A DNA stretch of 64,000 bases, taken from Phanerodontia chrysosporium (lineage: Eukaryota > Basidiomycota > Agaricomycetes > Polyporales > Phanerochaetaceae). A program made the translations under genes and the position numbers. Positions 51,510 through 63,900 of the stretch are shown piece by piece. The notes beneath the pieces are model-generated. The model was given only the letters and a program-made list of their open reading frames with translations. It was not told the origin of the DNA and made no database searches. The stretch's first letter is position 1; each line of letters begins with the position of its first letter. The stretch covers positions 62,001 through 126,000 of the forward strand of contig MJGA01000012.1 in the NCBI GenBank assembly GCA_001910725.1, given 5' to 3'.

Positions 51510-53251
51510 GGTGTTTGCGGGGTGCAGTCGGAGCCTGCAGAGCTTTTGTGAGCACGCGTCCACGGAGATAACATGAGAACAGTATGGAAGATCTCAAGTC
51601 AAGGCAGGCCTCATAATTCGACGTCGCTCATTCCAGACCAGGGTGCGGCAGGGTCGCTGTCAGACCCTGGCAGTTCGCCAACAACAACCGAGGACTTTAC
51701 TCGGCATTCAGCCACATCATCAGGAGAGGCGATGACGCACGACAGCGATCATATGGGTGAGAATGGTCTAAGAGGTACCGGAGAATGACCGGTGAGAAGC
51801 ACGGAATGGGTCTCGAACTGCCACTGGTCTTTGGCGCTGATAGAAGAGGCAGAACTTGAGATGCGCGCAGGCTCAATGGATGTGAACCTGACGGCGAGAT
51901 GGAAGGGAAGAACCACGAGAAGTTCATGAGAGAACAGCATTATGGCCTCACTGCATGCTTGTGAATGGAAACAGATAAACGTGCACACGAACCTTGAGGG
52001 CGTGGAGGCAAATCGGATAAATCAGGCGAGTTTAGGTGACTGAATAGTACCTGCAGAGCAGACCAAGAGTCAGCAGGTTCCTGAGATGGAGGCGATGCAT
52101 ATAGTCGAAGACAGGCAGGCGAACAGCCTGGGCGGGTGTGTCAGAGACCCCCCTCAGAATGAATCACGCGGATGAAATGCCGGAGAGCATGGCGGGATAG
52201 CAGGGCTGCATGTCCCCTGGGTAAAAAAGACATACCTGACGGTCGAGACGGTCACTATCCGGCTGCTGGGTGTGCCGGGGGTATGTTTATTCGTGGGTAT
52301 ATCTTTCGGGTATGTCTGAGTAAAATTTTAAAGCACATCGACCGGAAGCACCGTACCTCTGAAATGGGTAACCCGTCGGATGCCCGACCCAGTGTGATCG
52401 TTGTGAGGCGATCGGGAAGGCGAGCTATATCGATCACACGACAGAGAACGGGTGAGGTTTGCGAGTGGCGGGGGAGATGGGGAAACTCACGTAGGACCTA
52501 ACTTGGACCGCTGTGCTTAAGCCCTGGCGGTCGCGCAGACAGGTCGGCACTGTGCCTAGCAGGCGTGGGGATGAGTTGCAGATGGGAGCGGGAGAGGACG
52601 TGGGGCAGCCCGGGGAGCTATATGGACGCTGTCGGGCGGGGGGAGAAGAGAGCAGAGCGGAAGGAGGATGGGAGGTATTTAAGCATGCGGGGGACGTCGG
52701 GCTGGACGCGATTGAACATGCGACGAGGTTCGGGTGATGTGCGCAATTGAACGAAGCTGGAGCCCCGCACTGTCGCATCAAGCACATGAGAAGAGCAGCC
52801 CGCTAGGGCGGGCAACCGGGATCAGTTTAGGCAGGTGTTCGCTGTGTCTCATGACACGGCCGCTTATGGTCCCCTTCGACGACGTTCCTCCCTCGGAGCT
52901 TGTCGTCTGGTTGCGCGTCCTCGACAACACATTTGCCCGCCGGGCTGGGCGAGGTCGAGCAGATATTTTCCGCTCTCTGGCCCTTGCAACGCCCGTCCTG
53001 CGGAAGACGGGAAGTGCGCGGGACATCGTCGTGGCGTGAAGACGAGAGCTCCACGATCGCGTCTCCGGTCTAGGCCCGCACATCCATAAAAGGCAAGCAG
53101 ATCCTTTCTCCACAGCGCTAACCGGAAAACACCGCGCTGCTGCCCCGCTCGCCTCGCCTCGCCTCGACGTCGTCCACCGTCTGCGACTCCCGCCATGCGT
53201 TAATCCCGCCCGTGTACGTACCCGTCTTGTCATCACCCGCACGGACACAAC
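51510..53251. other. Long divergent intergenic region
   Basis: About 1.7 kb between divergent starts of the Ser-rich gene and NPR3. Frames in it lack family signal. A small GCCTC repeat (three to four units) lies at 53151-53166, in the probable NPR3 5' leader. Confidence 0.45.
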
Positions 53252-55810
53252 ATGAGCGAGACGTTGCTCGCCATCCTCCTCGTTACGTCCTCAGCCAAGG
53301 GTTCTAGCCTCGTATATCGCTGGCCGCCACACCCGACGACCCGCCCGAGGCTCGCCCGCCCGCTTCCCAGACACGACACCACCTGCATACACGCTGACAA
53401 CCCTTGGCGTGCCGCGCACGCGTCCCAGCCCTCCAACCCATGCGACACGTACGTCCCAGAAGACGACGACTATGTTTGGCACCGGCCCCACATCGACCGC
53501 ACCCGCGCCCTCTCTTTCTCGCATGGCCGCTCGCACCCCGCCTCGCGCCGTTCGTCGCCCTCCAAGGACCTCAAGGACACTGAAGGCCAGCATGAGCTGC
53601 ACCTCCCTGCCGAACACGACGAACTCCTCGGTTACTCTGCCGAGTTCCTCTCAGGTCTGCTTTCGCCCCACCCCGCCATGTGCCACCAAAAGTTCGAACT
53701 GGTAGTCGATGAACTCGCTTTCATCGGTCACCCCGTGTGCGCAGAGAGTGACGGCACCTGGCGCTTTCCCTCAGAGAAGCCGAAAAGCGCGTCGCGCGGT
53801 CGCGGCTCCCGCAAGGGACCAACCCAGTCCCCTCATCCTGAAGACGATGGAACGACACCGGACACGACCGTCAAGGACTTGCCGTCGTCCGGGACATGGC
53901 TCCAAACGTTCCACCTCGTCATGGTGTTTGACCTCCCTGATCCGTCATCGTCTGCCACCGGCAACATTGCCAAGTACTTTGACACGATATACGAGCAAGT
54001 CGTCTTCGCCATGACCGCCGTAATGTATCAGGAGCAGGTGCTGCACAACTTTGTGGAGAGCGAATGTGATAAGCTCGGCGCCCTCAAGGATAATTACATC
54101 AAAGAAGGTGCGCATATAGTCACCTTGTGTCTCGTTTTGTCACTCAATATACCCTAGGCAAGACGTTCTCTTCGTATCTCGACGACGCTTTGAAAACTTC
54201 CTCAATCGCTGCTGCGATCAAGACTCTCTACGACTCTATCAAAGACTGCGCGATCGCGCAACTGACGATCCACGAATTTCCCCTCGAACTGCAGCTTCCT
54301 CCCCACCTCGACACTCTGCTGCACAACGACGATCCTCTAGAGAACGACTATGCAGACCGGGAGGGTGACGAAGCAGATGAGTACGGCACAGCCGCCTGGG
54401 GTCCCGAAATGAGCTTCGCGTGGCGCTTGCCCGCGCTCGCTCCCTGGAAGAGCCTTCTGCGAATGGATGATGAGGCAGAGTCCGAGCTGTTCATGAAGCT
54501 TCGCGGCCCGCAGCTTAGCCCAGAAGACCGCGAGGTGGCCGAGCAGCTTCTTAAATTCTGGACATGGCGTCTGTTACGCTGACGCTCTCGGACATGGCGA
54601 GCTTGCTAGACTGGGACCTCGAGAGCCAGGTCTTTCCAACCGTGCGCTGGCTGGTGCACCACCGTCGCGCAAAGATCGTCGATGCCATACATCCTGGGCT
54701 CAAGACCGTATTTACGCTGCCGCAAAAGTTACCTGCGCCGTAAGCGACCAGTACTCGCTCTACCTGTAATGCGCTAATCTCATCGCAGGCTCGCCGAGCT
54801 GTCTGTCGAGTTTGCCAGGGCGTTCAACCACCCCTCCATCCCACCCCTTCCCAAACTGCTCTCCCTCATCTCGACCAACAGCAACACCCACTTCTACGGC
54901 GCCGTCGTCGGGAGCCGCGACACGGTCCCCGTATACCATGACGTGATCGTCTGGCTGCTCAAGCGCGACCTGCTCGTCCCCCTCCATCTCCGCGTGCGCA
55001 TCGTCGCGACCGTCGCGCTCAAGGAGAAGGTCCGCGTCAAGCGCGAGCTCGCACGCGCGCGCCGCGAGCGCATTCGGCGGCGCTCGCTCAGCGTGCACGC
55101 GCTCCGCCGCGCCCCCGCGCCCCCGACGACGTCCCCGCGGGCGTGCGCGGCCGCGACCGGAGCACGAGCGAGGGCAAGGGGAGCAGCGACGCGCCGGACA
55201 GCTCGCCCGTCGACTACTGGATGTCGATGAGCCCGAAGAGCGCGCGGCGCCAGGCGCGCCAGATGTCGCCGCCGCCCGCCGCGCGCGCGCACCGCCGCGA
55301 CCGCAGCCTGTCGCTGCTGTACGGCCTCGCCGGCGAGAAGGGGGAGAAGGCGCCGGAGCCCGAAGAGGAGGCCGTGTCGCTCTTCGATGATGACCTGCTG
55401 GAGGTGGGCTCGCTCGATACCGACGAGGCACGGGCGCAGGCGTGGGACGAGGCGCGCCCGTCCATGATCGCGGACCCCGCACGCGCGACGGCGCTCGAGC
55501 GCCAGTGGCTCGCGGCGATGTCGGAGGGCAAGGAGCCGCACATTGCGAGGCGCTTCGAGCAGTACGTTGCGGGTCGTCATCGTGTGGCCTGCGGACCGCT
55601 GACGATAGTGTGGTTTAGGATAAACCAGTACTTTGACGGCAAGTGTAGCGACGACGAAATTCTGTACAAGGCGGACATCACGAGAAGGCATCTGCGCGAG
55701 GTCTTACATCACTACGATGAATATGTAAGTGGTATTGACTTGTGTTTGAAGCACTTCCTGACGGTGGTACATGTCGTGTTCAGCTGCAAACCTTCCTTCA
55801 CCCCGCCTGA
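53252..55810 (+). CDS. NPR3: NPR3, subunit of SEACIT (GATOR1) complex, two apparent frameshifts
   Basis: Exons 53252-54107, 54158-54739, 54789-55561, 55619-55724 and 55784-55810 give about 781 residues. The N-terminus ILLVTSSAKGSSLVYRWPP is the NPR3 longin-like start. Then come LPSSGTWLQTFHLVMVFDLP, KYFDTIYEQVVFAMTAVMYQ, TLSDMASLLDWDLESQVFP and the winged-helix end INQYFDGKCSDDEILYKADI followed by LREVLHHYDEYLQTFLHPA. With NPR2 and IML1 this complex acts as a GTPase activator for Rag/Gtr and inhibits TORC1 on amino acid or nitrogen loss, at the vacuole. One base is missing near 54556 and one C in the five-C run 55120-55124. Its stop lies within the neighbouring epimerase coding end. Confidence 0.91.
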
Positions 55811-56821
55811 GCTCTGTGCACCCATCCGAGCACCCGCTCTGCCTTCGAGCAGTCAAAGAACCCGCGGCTCAGATCCTTCCCCTCCCTGATCGGCACGTCG
55901 CTCCAGAAGCGCGCGTATAGCTCCTCTGGCGCGTCGTCCTCCGTCGTGTCCGGCGCGACAACGAAGAACGCCTCGTGGCCCGTCCACGCGCCGTCGGGCG
56001 CGGTGACCGCGCGCAGGAACGCGTCCGCGCACGCGTCGCGCTGCACCCAGCCCCAGAGGTCGTTCTTGCGCCGCTCCGCGTCCTGGTGCTGAGCGAACGC
56101 GCGGTCCGGGATCGACCAGCTCGGGCGCAGGCTCGCGATGCGCATGTGCGGGAAGCGGCGGACGATTGCGTCGGCCTGCGTCTCGCAGATCCTGGTGCCC
56201 GTGTCAGCGGTGGGGCGCATGCGGAAAGGGAGGGGCAGAGCATACAGCTTGGAGAGCCCGTACGGCTCGTCGGGCTCCCGCGGGTGGTCCTCGTCGAGCG
56301 GGAGGTAGTACAACTTTGGCTTGACGCTCCACACGAGCTGGACGACGTTCACAGACGACGCCTGTGCGATGCGTGTGATCCCGAGCTGCGCCACACAGCG
56401 CTTGTCAGCCACCACATCACGCGGCGCCACAGGAGAAGCACCCACCTCCGCCGCGGCACGCAGCACGTTCCATGATATCACGACGTTCCTGCACACACGT
56501 CCATCTGTGCTGAGGCTCTGGCCGCGGAAGAGGATTGGCTCACGTGTTGTGCGTCTCGACGAGGTAGTCCGTCGGCGTCGGCACCGCCGCGAGCTGCACG
56601 ACCGCGTCGCACCCGCGCAGCGCCTCGAGTGCCGCGGGATACTCGCGCAGGTCGTGCGCCACGAATGTGAAGTGTGCGTGCGCGAAGAACGCGGGTCCTC
56701 GCGTGCGTGTGCGGACCCTGCGGGAGCAGTCGATGCCGCGCACGTCGTGCCCCTGCGCGAGCGCGAGCATGCACACGCGCTGCCCGACGCTGCCGCTGCA
56801 GCCTGTCACTGCGATCTTCAT
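55798..56821 (-). CDS. NAD(P)-dependent epimerase/dehydratase (extended SDR)
   Basis: Exons 56821-56544, 56488-56446, 56385-56246 and 56191-55798 give 284 residues in frame. The Rossmann glycine motif is MKIAVTGCSGSVGQRVC (TGxxGxxG). It is followed by an acidic residue after beta-2 (VRGID), CDAVVQLAAVPTP, NVVISWNVLRAAAE, the SSVNVVQLVWS strand and the active-site YGLSK (Tyr-x-x-x-Lys). The C-terminal half contains IASLRPSWSIPD. These are features of extended SDR enzymes acting on nucleotide sugars or related compounds; the substrate cannot be read. The last 13 bases of its coding sequence overlap those of NPR3 on the opposite strand. Confidence 0.86.
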
Positions 56822-57307
56822 GTCTGCGTCGCGTGTCGTGGGCCTTTGCTGTGTTAGTTGGCGAGCTGGAGAGGGTGGAAGTGCAACCGAGGGCAACAGC
56901 GCAGCACGACCTTGGCTCTCGTTGATATGAGGACGCGCTTTAGGCGGAGGATTATCCGACGTTTATCCCGGTAGCGTCATGGACGGTGATCACGCGAGGC
57001 GGAGAGGTGCACCGGGCCGTACCTGCGGTGCCTGGGGTTACGGCAGCCTATGAAAAGGGGTGGTGCTGGAGGACGGCGTTAGGGGCAGGTCCAAAGCCTT
57101 TGTGGCGTCTGCACCGCCCCGCAGCAGGGATCGCGGCCATTTATTTCGGCTTCTTTCCACCGTCGGTACCGCGACACCAGGTCTTTGTGCGCGCAACAGG
57201 AGACAAGAGGCAGCAGAGCAATATACGACCGTTCCAGGGATACAGCAGACCGATAGCACGAGAGCGGGAACGAAAGCACGAAAGCATGAGAAAGAAATCC
57301 AGCACAG
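56822..57307. other. Intergenic, 5' flank of epimerase gene
   Basis: About 490 bases between the epimerase start and the WD40 copy B stop, both on the minus strand. No gene was recognised. Confidence 0.45.
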
Positions 57308-58994
57308 TTAGAAGAAGAAGTCCTCGCCCATGGGCTCGCCGTCGCCATAGTCGGGGAGGACATCGAGCTCAGGCTGCTCCTTGAACCTGTAGCTCACTGC
57401 AAGGGACATCAGCTCGGCGCACCGCCCACGGCACGAAGCAAACTCACGCATGACATGCGAACCCGCATCGTACGCGTACCCAAAGGCGTTCTCGACGTGC
57501 AGCGCGCGGTCCGGCCAGAACGCGCTGCGCTCCATCGGCTCGCCGCCCTTGCGCGGGCCGAGGATGTCGGTGCCGCGCAGCCACTCGGTGTCGAACTCGC
57601 GGTAGTGGTGGTACGCGCCGAGCCAGTCGATGTACGAGCACGCGCCCGCGGCATGCAGCGTCGACCGGGCTGCGTCCCACACGAGCCCGACGACTCCGTG
57701 TTACCGGTGCCCAGCTCGTACACGCACTTCTGTGCGCGCACGTCCCAGCACTTGATGCCCTCGCTCTTGACGCCGCCGGAAAACATCACTGGCGAGCACC
57801 TCTTTAGTGTGGCCTCCAATATTACACATGGCAGAAATCATACCTGGCAGTCCGTCCACGTGCGCGAGGACAGAGGCTAGCAGAGGCGATTCGCGTTTCT
57901 CGATGTCAAATGTCAATGCCGGTAGCGCGTTCCTGCGGTCGTAAAGCCGCGCGTAACCGTCTCCGGAGGACGTCAAGAAGACGTTTGCGTCGCCGCCGCT
58001 CGTCGAGAAACCGGTGATCGTGTTCGCGTGACCCAGGTAGCGCCCCGTGACCGCGCCGCCATGCTCAAGGTCGAGCTCGACGCAGTCAAAGCCGTGGGCA
58101 GGATCTTCGCCCGCGAGTACGTGCCCGCTCGGCTTGTGAACGTGCATTGTGCGCGGGAGGAAGTCCTTATCGGCAAATGGCACAGACGTGGTCGGCAGGC
58201 TGCCCGTGCTGTACTCCTCCTCTTCATCGCTGGCGAGGTCCCGCATACAGTTGACCCAACTGTATTTGCCCGCGCCGATGCGTTTGAACTTCGGGCCGGG
58301 GCCGTGAGTCTGTAGCGTGTCGAGGTTCCAGCACAGGGCGGAGCCCGTGCCAGCGCGGATGAAGCGGCCACCCGGCAGCACTGCCAGGGGACCCGCATGC
58401 GACTTCATGCTGTTCATGGTGTGTACCGGGCGCCCGGACGCACCCTCCCACGTGAAGGACTTGACGCGGTCGGGGTCGTCGACGAACATGAGCTTGCGCT
58501 CATCGTCGAGCGCAATGTTGATCCCGGGCGCGATGAGGGCCGGGTTGACGTAGTGCTGCTCGGGCTTCGGGTTGTCGCTGGGAAGCCAGTGCTGGAGCAT
58601 GGATCACGCTGCTTGTATCCGCACGCGAGATGACAGCGAGGCAAGCGCCGCTGTCGGAGATCGCCATGCGAATAGGGTCGGAGATGAGGTCCTCATACAC
58701 TTCACAGCGTGCTTGGAGTACAGCCGTGGCGAGAGGGTGTGACACCGGCGAAGGGAAGATGATCCCCTCGCGGAAGCGGGAGAGGCGTGTAGACGCAGGG
58801 TGAGTCTCGCCAGCGTAAGGGTAGGCAGACGTGGCGCTACGGTGAACGGTGATACAATGCATGTATGCGTCACGAATGCTCTCTACAGCAAGTCTACCCA
58901 AATACTCCGATGAAGCTCGCCATGCATCCGCAAGCCTGTCCCTACACCGAGATGAATGGACAACCGTGCATGCACGCTGTGTCGGGTGCTGCAT
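57308..58994 (-). CDS. WD40-like protein, copy B, 5' end unresolved, frameshifts
   Basis: Secure exons are 57396-57308, 57788-57448 and a long exon upstream from 57844, with introns 57397-57447 and 57789-57843. It is a clear paralogue of the gene at 1.2-3.2 kb: shared segments include LSRFREG, FPSP, LDLEHGGA, FSTS, DGYARLYDRR, VLAHVDGLPG and CWDVRAQKCVYELGTG. It ends EPMGEDFFF. Frame changes occur near 58600 and near 57696 (one more G restores the frame). The N-terminal exons are not clear: an ASFIG block near 58900 matches copy A, but earlier sequence does not align. The start given is therefore only the limit of support. Function is unknown. Confidence 0.65.
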
Positions 58995-59490
58995 CTCTGC
59001 GCTTTGCTCGCGATCGTACAGCCGCCTTCAGAAGCTCTGCAGCAGATGTCGTCTCTCTTTCTGCTCATCCTCGTCGAAGTCGGAGATGAGGGCGTGGATG
59101 AACACAATTAGACGTATCCGTTATGTAATGAGCGTGTATATAACCGCGTCTAAGCGTGATTGATCGGGCGCTCTTGTCGATCGCGTCTAATGAGCGCTGA
59201 GCCCATTCGAACACTACCCGCACGTCCCTCGACGAACCATCTTAACCTGCTCCTCCTGCCACAAACCACTCCCGTAGCTCTCCATGGGTCAAGATTTTCA
59301 AGTGTAGGTCTGGAAATATGTTGTGAGTGTTAGCTTACTGACCTTCGAGCCCACGTTCGCCGCCAGCGTGAACGTCGATGCCCAGGAAATCGCCCCCGTT
59401 GCAGGCGTGAAACTTGGTGAATGCATTTGGGGCTCAAAGCGTGATCTTGATGTGCTACTGCTGAGGTATTGGACGGTCGATGCGACGTCT
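58995..59490. promoter_or_regulatory. Divergent region with TATATAA at 59137-59143
   Basis: About 500 bases between WD40 copy B and the F-box-like gene. A plus-strand TATATAA at 59137-59143 is rather far from the ATG at 59491, so the F-box transcript may begin with an untranslated or unmodelled upstream exon. Confidence 0.4.
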
Positions 59491-60394
59491 ATGAATATCT
59501 GGTATGTCGTAGACGCCACATGATCGTCCGAGTTCGTGACCAACTCGTGCTACTCGTAGGACGAAGAAGTCACGCGCCATTCTTCAATCCAAGCTTTCTG
59601 CAGAAGCAAGCGTACTTCGTCTTCCCAACGAACTCATACAGGCCATTTTCGATGAGATAGACGATCTTGATTCGATTATCTGTCTCTGCGTCGCGCATGA
59701 CATCCTCGGTCTCGTCGGAGAAGCACGCCTTTGCAAGCTCCTCGTACCTAGCCCTAACGGACCCTGGGCGGGCGACCGCATTATATGCGTTGGTGAAAAC
59801 TGCTCCTCGAACTCGTTTCCTCCAGATGTCCAAGATGCAATCTCGGCGCAGCTCGCGGCGTACGCAAAGACCCCCGACGCCCCAGAGTATCCCTGGTTTT
59901 ATGAATGCATAGAAGACACCTACTCCTCCCACAGCATCCCAGATTGGCGTCCGCACCGCATTCCGTGGTGGAAATGGAGGCTGTCGCTGGAGGATTACAC
60001 CAAGTTGGACGAAATACAACGGGCAATATATGCAATAAACGTTGGACACAACATCTACAATCCGGACCTCGTGTTGTGCAACCTCACGAAAGGCGTATAC
60101 GTCCGAAAAGACGCCGTATCCGAGTTCTCCGCTTGGGCAAGCCTCCAAACGGATCGATTCCTCGAGATCTCGCTCGGTACGCTGGTATTCATTCACATCT
60201 GCTGGTCGACGGACGGCTCCTGCGCAATGCACGACGATCTCTCCGAAGGTCTTACGCAAGGTGCCTGGGCAGGGGACCGCTTTGAGATCGTCACTCTAGA
60301 CAAGATGCAGCAGGATGTCGAGTGGAAAGATGTCACCGAAGAGACGATGGCGTGGCTTCGCAGGATCGCCGAGGTGGACTTCGCCACGTCCTAG
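59491..60394 (+). CDS. F-box-like protein
   Basis: A tiny first exon 59491-59501 joins over intron 59502-59559 to exon 59560-60394, giving 281 residues that begin MNIWTKKSRAILQSKLSAEA. An F-box-like helix follows (LRLPNELIQAIFDEIDDLDS, then IICLCVAHDILGLVGEARL). The rest is Trp-rich (PEYPWFYECIED, RPHRIPWWKWRLSLEDY) and resembles lineage-specific fungal F-box proteins that lack a known substrate domain. The first-exon placement copies the architecture of the other F-box gene in this window but is weakly supported; a start farther upstream is possible. No frame break in the long exon. Confidence 0.65.
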
Positions 60395-60936
60395 TCATCA
60401 TAGTAGCTGCACAGAGCCATATACTGTCTCTCGCTATATGTCACTACATATCTCTCGCTTCGTACACAAATCTACGTGTTCTGAGCGTTATTTCTGTTGC
60501 CCTCGGGCGCTCTCTTGAGACTGGCCAGCGTAAACCTCCAGTCTCCGCTGGTAGTGCAATGAAAGGAGGTTTCGGAACGATGTCGAAACCAGAGAGGTCC
60601 ATGTTTACCTATTCTCAGGCAAACGCCTGGTTTGCGAGGGCTGCTCTAGTCCAGCCAGCCATGGCACGAACTAATTGTTTTAGATCTCGTACACACGCCA
60701 CCAAGAATGCTCAGCAACACGGTGGAAGTGCGACTTCAAGCTGGGGATGACAGTAGCATGACATGGTACTCGGAAAAGTAGAGATTCCAGCCCCAAGCTG
60801 CTGCAAGAACTCCCTCCTCCTGCCGTAGAGAACCGCAGAACAGTGACCTTGCGTAAAAATACATAATCTACTACCGCTACATAAGATACCGCAAATAACG
60901 ATATAGAAACCTCAAGCAGGAGCGAGGGCCCCGCCC
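60395..60936. other. Intergenic between converging genes
   Basis: About 540 bases of 3' flanks for the F-box-like gene (+) and the AhpC/TSA-domain gene (-). No gene was recognised. Confidence 0.5.
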
Positions 60937-63900
60937 TCACGTGTTCCCAAACGAATACGACAGCACCTCGTGCGTGAGCATGTACGCATCATCGTCGCGC
61001 TCCAGCGCGCCCAGCTGCGGCGCCTTCGCGGCCGGCCGCCACGCCGCCTCGTACTTGTCCGTCGAGCCTGAACGCGTCGCGGCGCGCGGGCGGTCGGGGT
61101 TCGCGATGCGGTAGCTCCGCGGCCCGCGCCGGGACTGCTCCTTGGCACGGACACGCGCGATCACGGCCTTGCGCCTCTCCTCGAGCTGCTCGCGCTCGTC
61201 CTCGGTCGAGCTCGGCTCCGACACGACCTCGCGCACGTGCCTCCGCGAGCTCGCGGGGGCGCGCCTGCGGCGGTCGCGGCGGTCGTCGTCCGTGCCGCAG
61301 TAGTCCGTGTCGTCGCAGTCCCGCGGGCTCTTCTCGTGCCGGCCGCCGCGGCTGCGCTCGGTGTCCTTGCCGCGCTCCCAGGTGTCGTCGTCGGAGCTGC
61401 GGTGTCTGGGGCGTGGTGCGTACATCTGCACACCAGCGGCAGCGACCACGTCCAGGATAGGCGCGTGCGAGCGGGTATTTTTCATACGGTGTGCATACGA
61501 GCAAGCAACCTGTACCATGTCAGCCCTGCCCCGAATGCATGCCGGCGTGCATGTGCTCACCCTGGCCCCAGAACAAACTCGCCGCCGAGCTGCGCGTGGT
61601 CGCCACCCTTCTCCCAAACAGGCATGCCGACCCGTAGGGCGTTGCGAACTACCATCGCGATGCCACCGACGACGCCGCGGCGAACGTACCGTCCCCGCTC
61701 GTTCTCCGGCCCTGGGTCCGTCGTGCGCAGCGTCATGCCCAGTGCGCTGTACACCTTGTGGCTCGGGTCGGTATACAGCTGGAAGGGCATCCGGAAGATC
61801 TCTGATCGCGCACTGTAAGTGTCGCCCACAGACACACGAACAGGAGACATACGCTTGTAAGCTCTGATCATCGCCGGCGACCCGTTCCCAATGACGACAA
61901 GGTCGACATTCGCGCGGCGCATCACGTCGGGGTCGACGTGCCTCGAGACCGAATACATGTAGTCCTGGCACAGCGGACACCTGAAAATCCACATTCAGCA
62001 CTCCTAACAATCCACAAGCGCGACCGCCTCCACGCACCAGAAATGGCGAATGAACACGACCACCGTCTTCCGCGCGCTGAAGAGCTCGCCAAACGGCACG
62101 CGCACGCCGTTCTGCGCGACGACGACGAGCCCCGCCGCGCGTGCGAGCTGCTCGCGCGTCGGCAGCCGGTCCACGTCAAAGTCCGGCAGCGCCTCTCCTG
62201 GCGAGGCGGAGGCGAACCCGAGGCCGCGCGACGCGTTTGGGGAGCACCCGCGGCCATGCACGAACGCGTCCGCGTGCTCCTGCGCACCTTGCGGGTGCGC
62301 AGGCGCAGACGACATGCGCTGCCGGGCGCCCTGCGGGCCGAGCTGTGCACTCGGTGGCGGCGAGCGCGGCTCGGGGCTCGTCATCGCGCGCGGCGGCGGT
62401 GGTGTCCGCGACCGGTCGGCGGGCGGGCCCGCTGCGGCGGAGGCGCGCACGAGGAACTCCTTCGGTGGCGGCGGCAGCGGCGAGTCGAGGTCCTTCATCG
62501 GCTTCGAGAGCGTGCGCACGGGGCGCGGCAGCGCGTCGGGGCTGCGCACGCGCGCGGGCACCGCACTGTGGACTGCACCCTGCGGCAGTGCGCGTGCGGG
62601 CGACTTCGCCACGTCGCGCGGACTGTCGCTCTCGTCATCGTCGTCATCGTCGTCGTCGTCGCGCCGCGCGGGGCCGGCCTGCGCACGGACAGACGAGGCG
62701 CTCGGCCCGCGGGACGTGCCTGGGCGCACGGACGTGCGCGAGCGGGTCGTCGCCTGGCGGCTCATCGTGGGATGCAGTTGCGCAACGGGCAGGTACCCGC
62801 CGTCGTCGACGGACCGCGAGCGCGAGCGCTGGCTCGAACGTTCGTCGTCCTCGCGTTTGCGCACGTCCTGCACGCCCTTCGCGCGCGACAGGCTCTGCGA
62901 GAGCCCTGGGCTGCGTGTGTGCGCGGGCGCAGGCAGCTCCTCAAGCCGTGGGCCCTGCATCTGGAAATGCTCCGTCATCGGGGACTTGGCGCGGGGCGGC
63001 GGCGAGAGCGGGAGGGGCTCTGGGTTGCGGTAGCACGCTGGGACCTCTGCACGCGCTGAAACAGCCTTGGGCGCAGGCACCGCGACGCGCGGCGTGGGCG
63101 ACTCGCTGCGCTTGGTCGGGGGCGTGCGGTGCGTCGTGGACTGGTCGGAGCCCCGGCGGTGTGGATCAGGCTTGTTCGACCTTGGAATCGGGATCGGCGA
63201 GGTCACGCGCGGCGGCGGGTCAATCATCGGCGAGGGGAGCAGCGGCGTCACCGGGCTGAGCACACGCGTGAAGTTCGTGTACATGGAGTGCGTCGCGAGG
63301 TCCTCCTCCTCGGACGAGGTGTACTCAGGGTGCGCCGCCGCCGAGGCGATGGACTTGCGGGACATGACGGGCTGCTTGATGATGTGCGGCCCGTCCGTCT
63401 GCGTGCGGCGCGGGTTGGGCATGCGGTCGGGGAGCGCAGGCACGGGCGCGGTCTGCGCGCGGAGGAGGTCGTCGCGCGGGCGCGTGAGCGTCAGGCCACC
63501 GTAACCGCTCACACTCGTGATGCTTGTGTTCGCGCTCGGCGCAATCGTCGGCGCGAGGCTCATGTTCGGGAGCGGCTTGAGGCCGAGGTCGACGTGACTC
63601 AGCGACTTTTTCGGCTTCGGGACCGCAGGAGGCGAGGGCGGCGGCTCGTCGAGCGTGGGCTCCACGGGCGTCGACGTCGTGCTCATAGACGACGTGTCCA
63701 TGATCGCGCTCAGTGTCTTGTCGAGGCGCTTCTGCGAGGGCAACAAGTCGTCCGGCGAGATGGGCGACGGGCTCGACACGCCTTTCGCGCGCGCGCCGCT
63801 CGTGACGACCGGCGGCCTGCGCAGCCGCCGCCGCATCTCGCTGAGGCTTGTCGTGCGGCTCCGCCGCCGGAGGCTGTCAACTACCGTGACCTCTGTGTCC

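Noticed and set aside
50649..51576. Plus-strand open frames of 200-290 codons
   Set aside because: Opposite-strand shadows of the Ser/Pro-rich gene; composition only.
61938..63259. Several long plus-strand open frames
   Set aside because: They mirror the disordered region of the AhpC/TSA-domain gene in very GC-rich DNA and show no family signal or splice logic.
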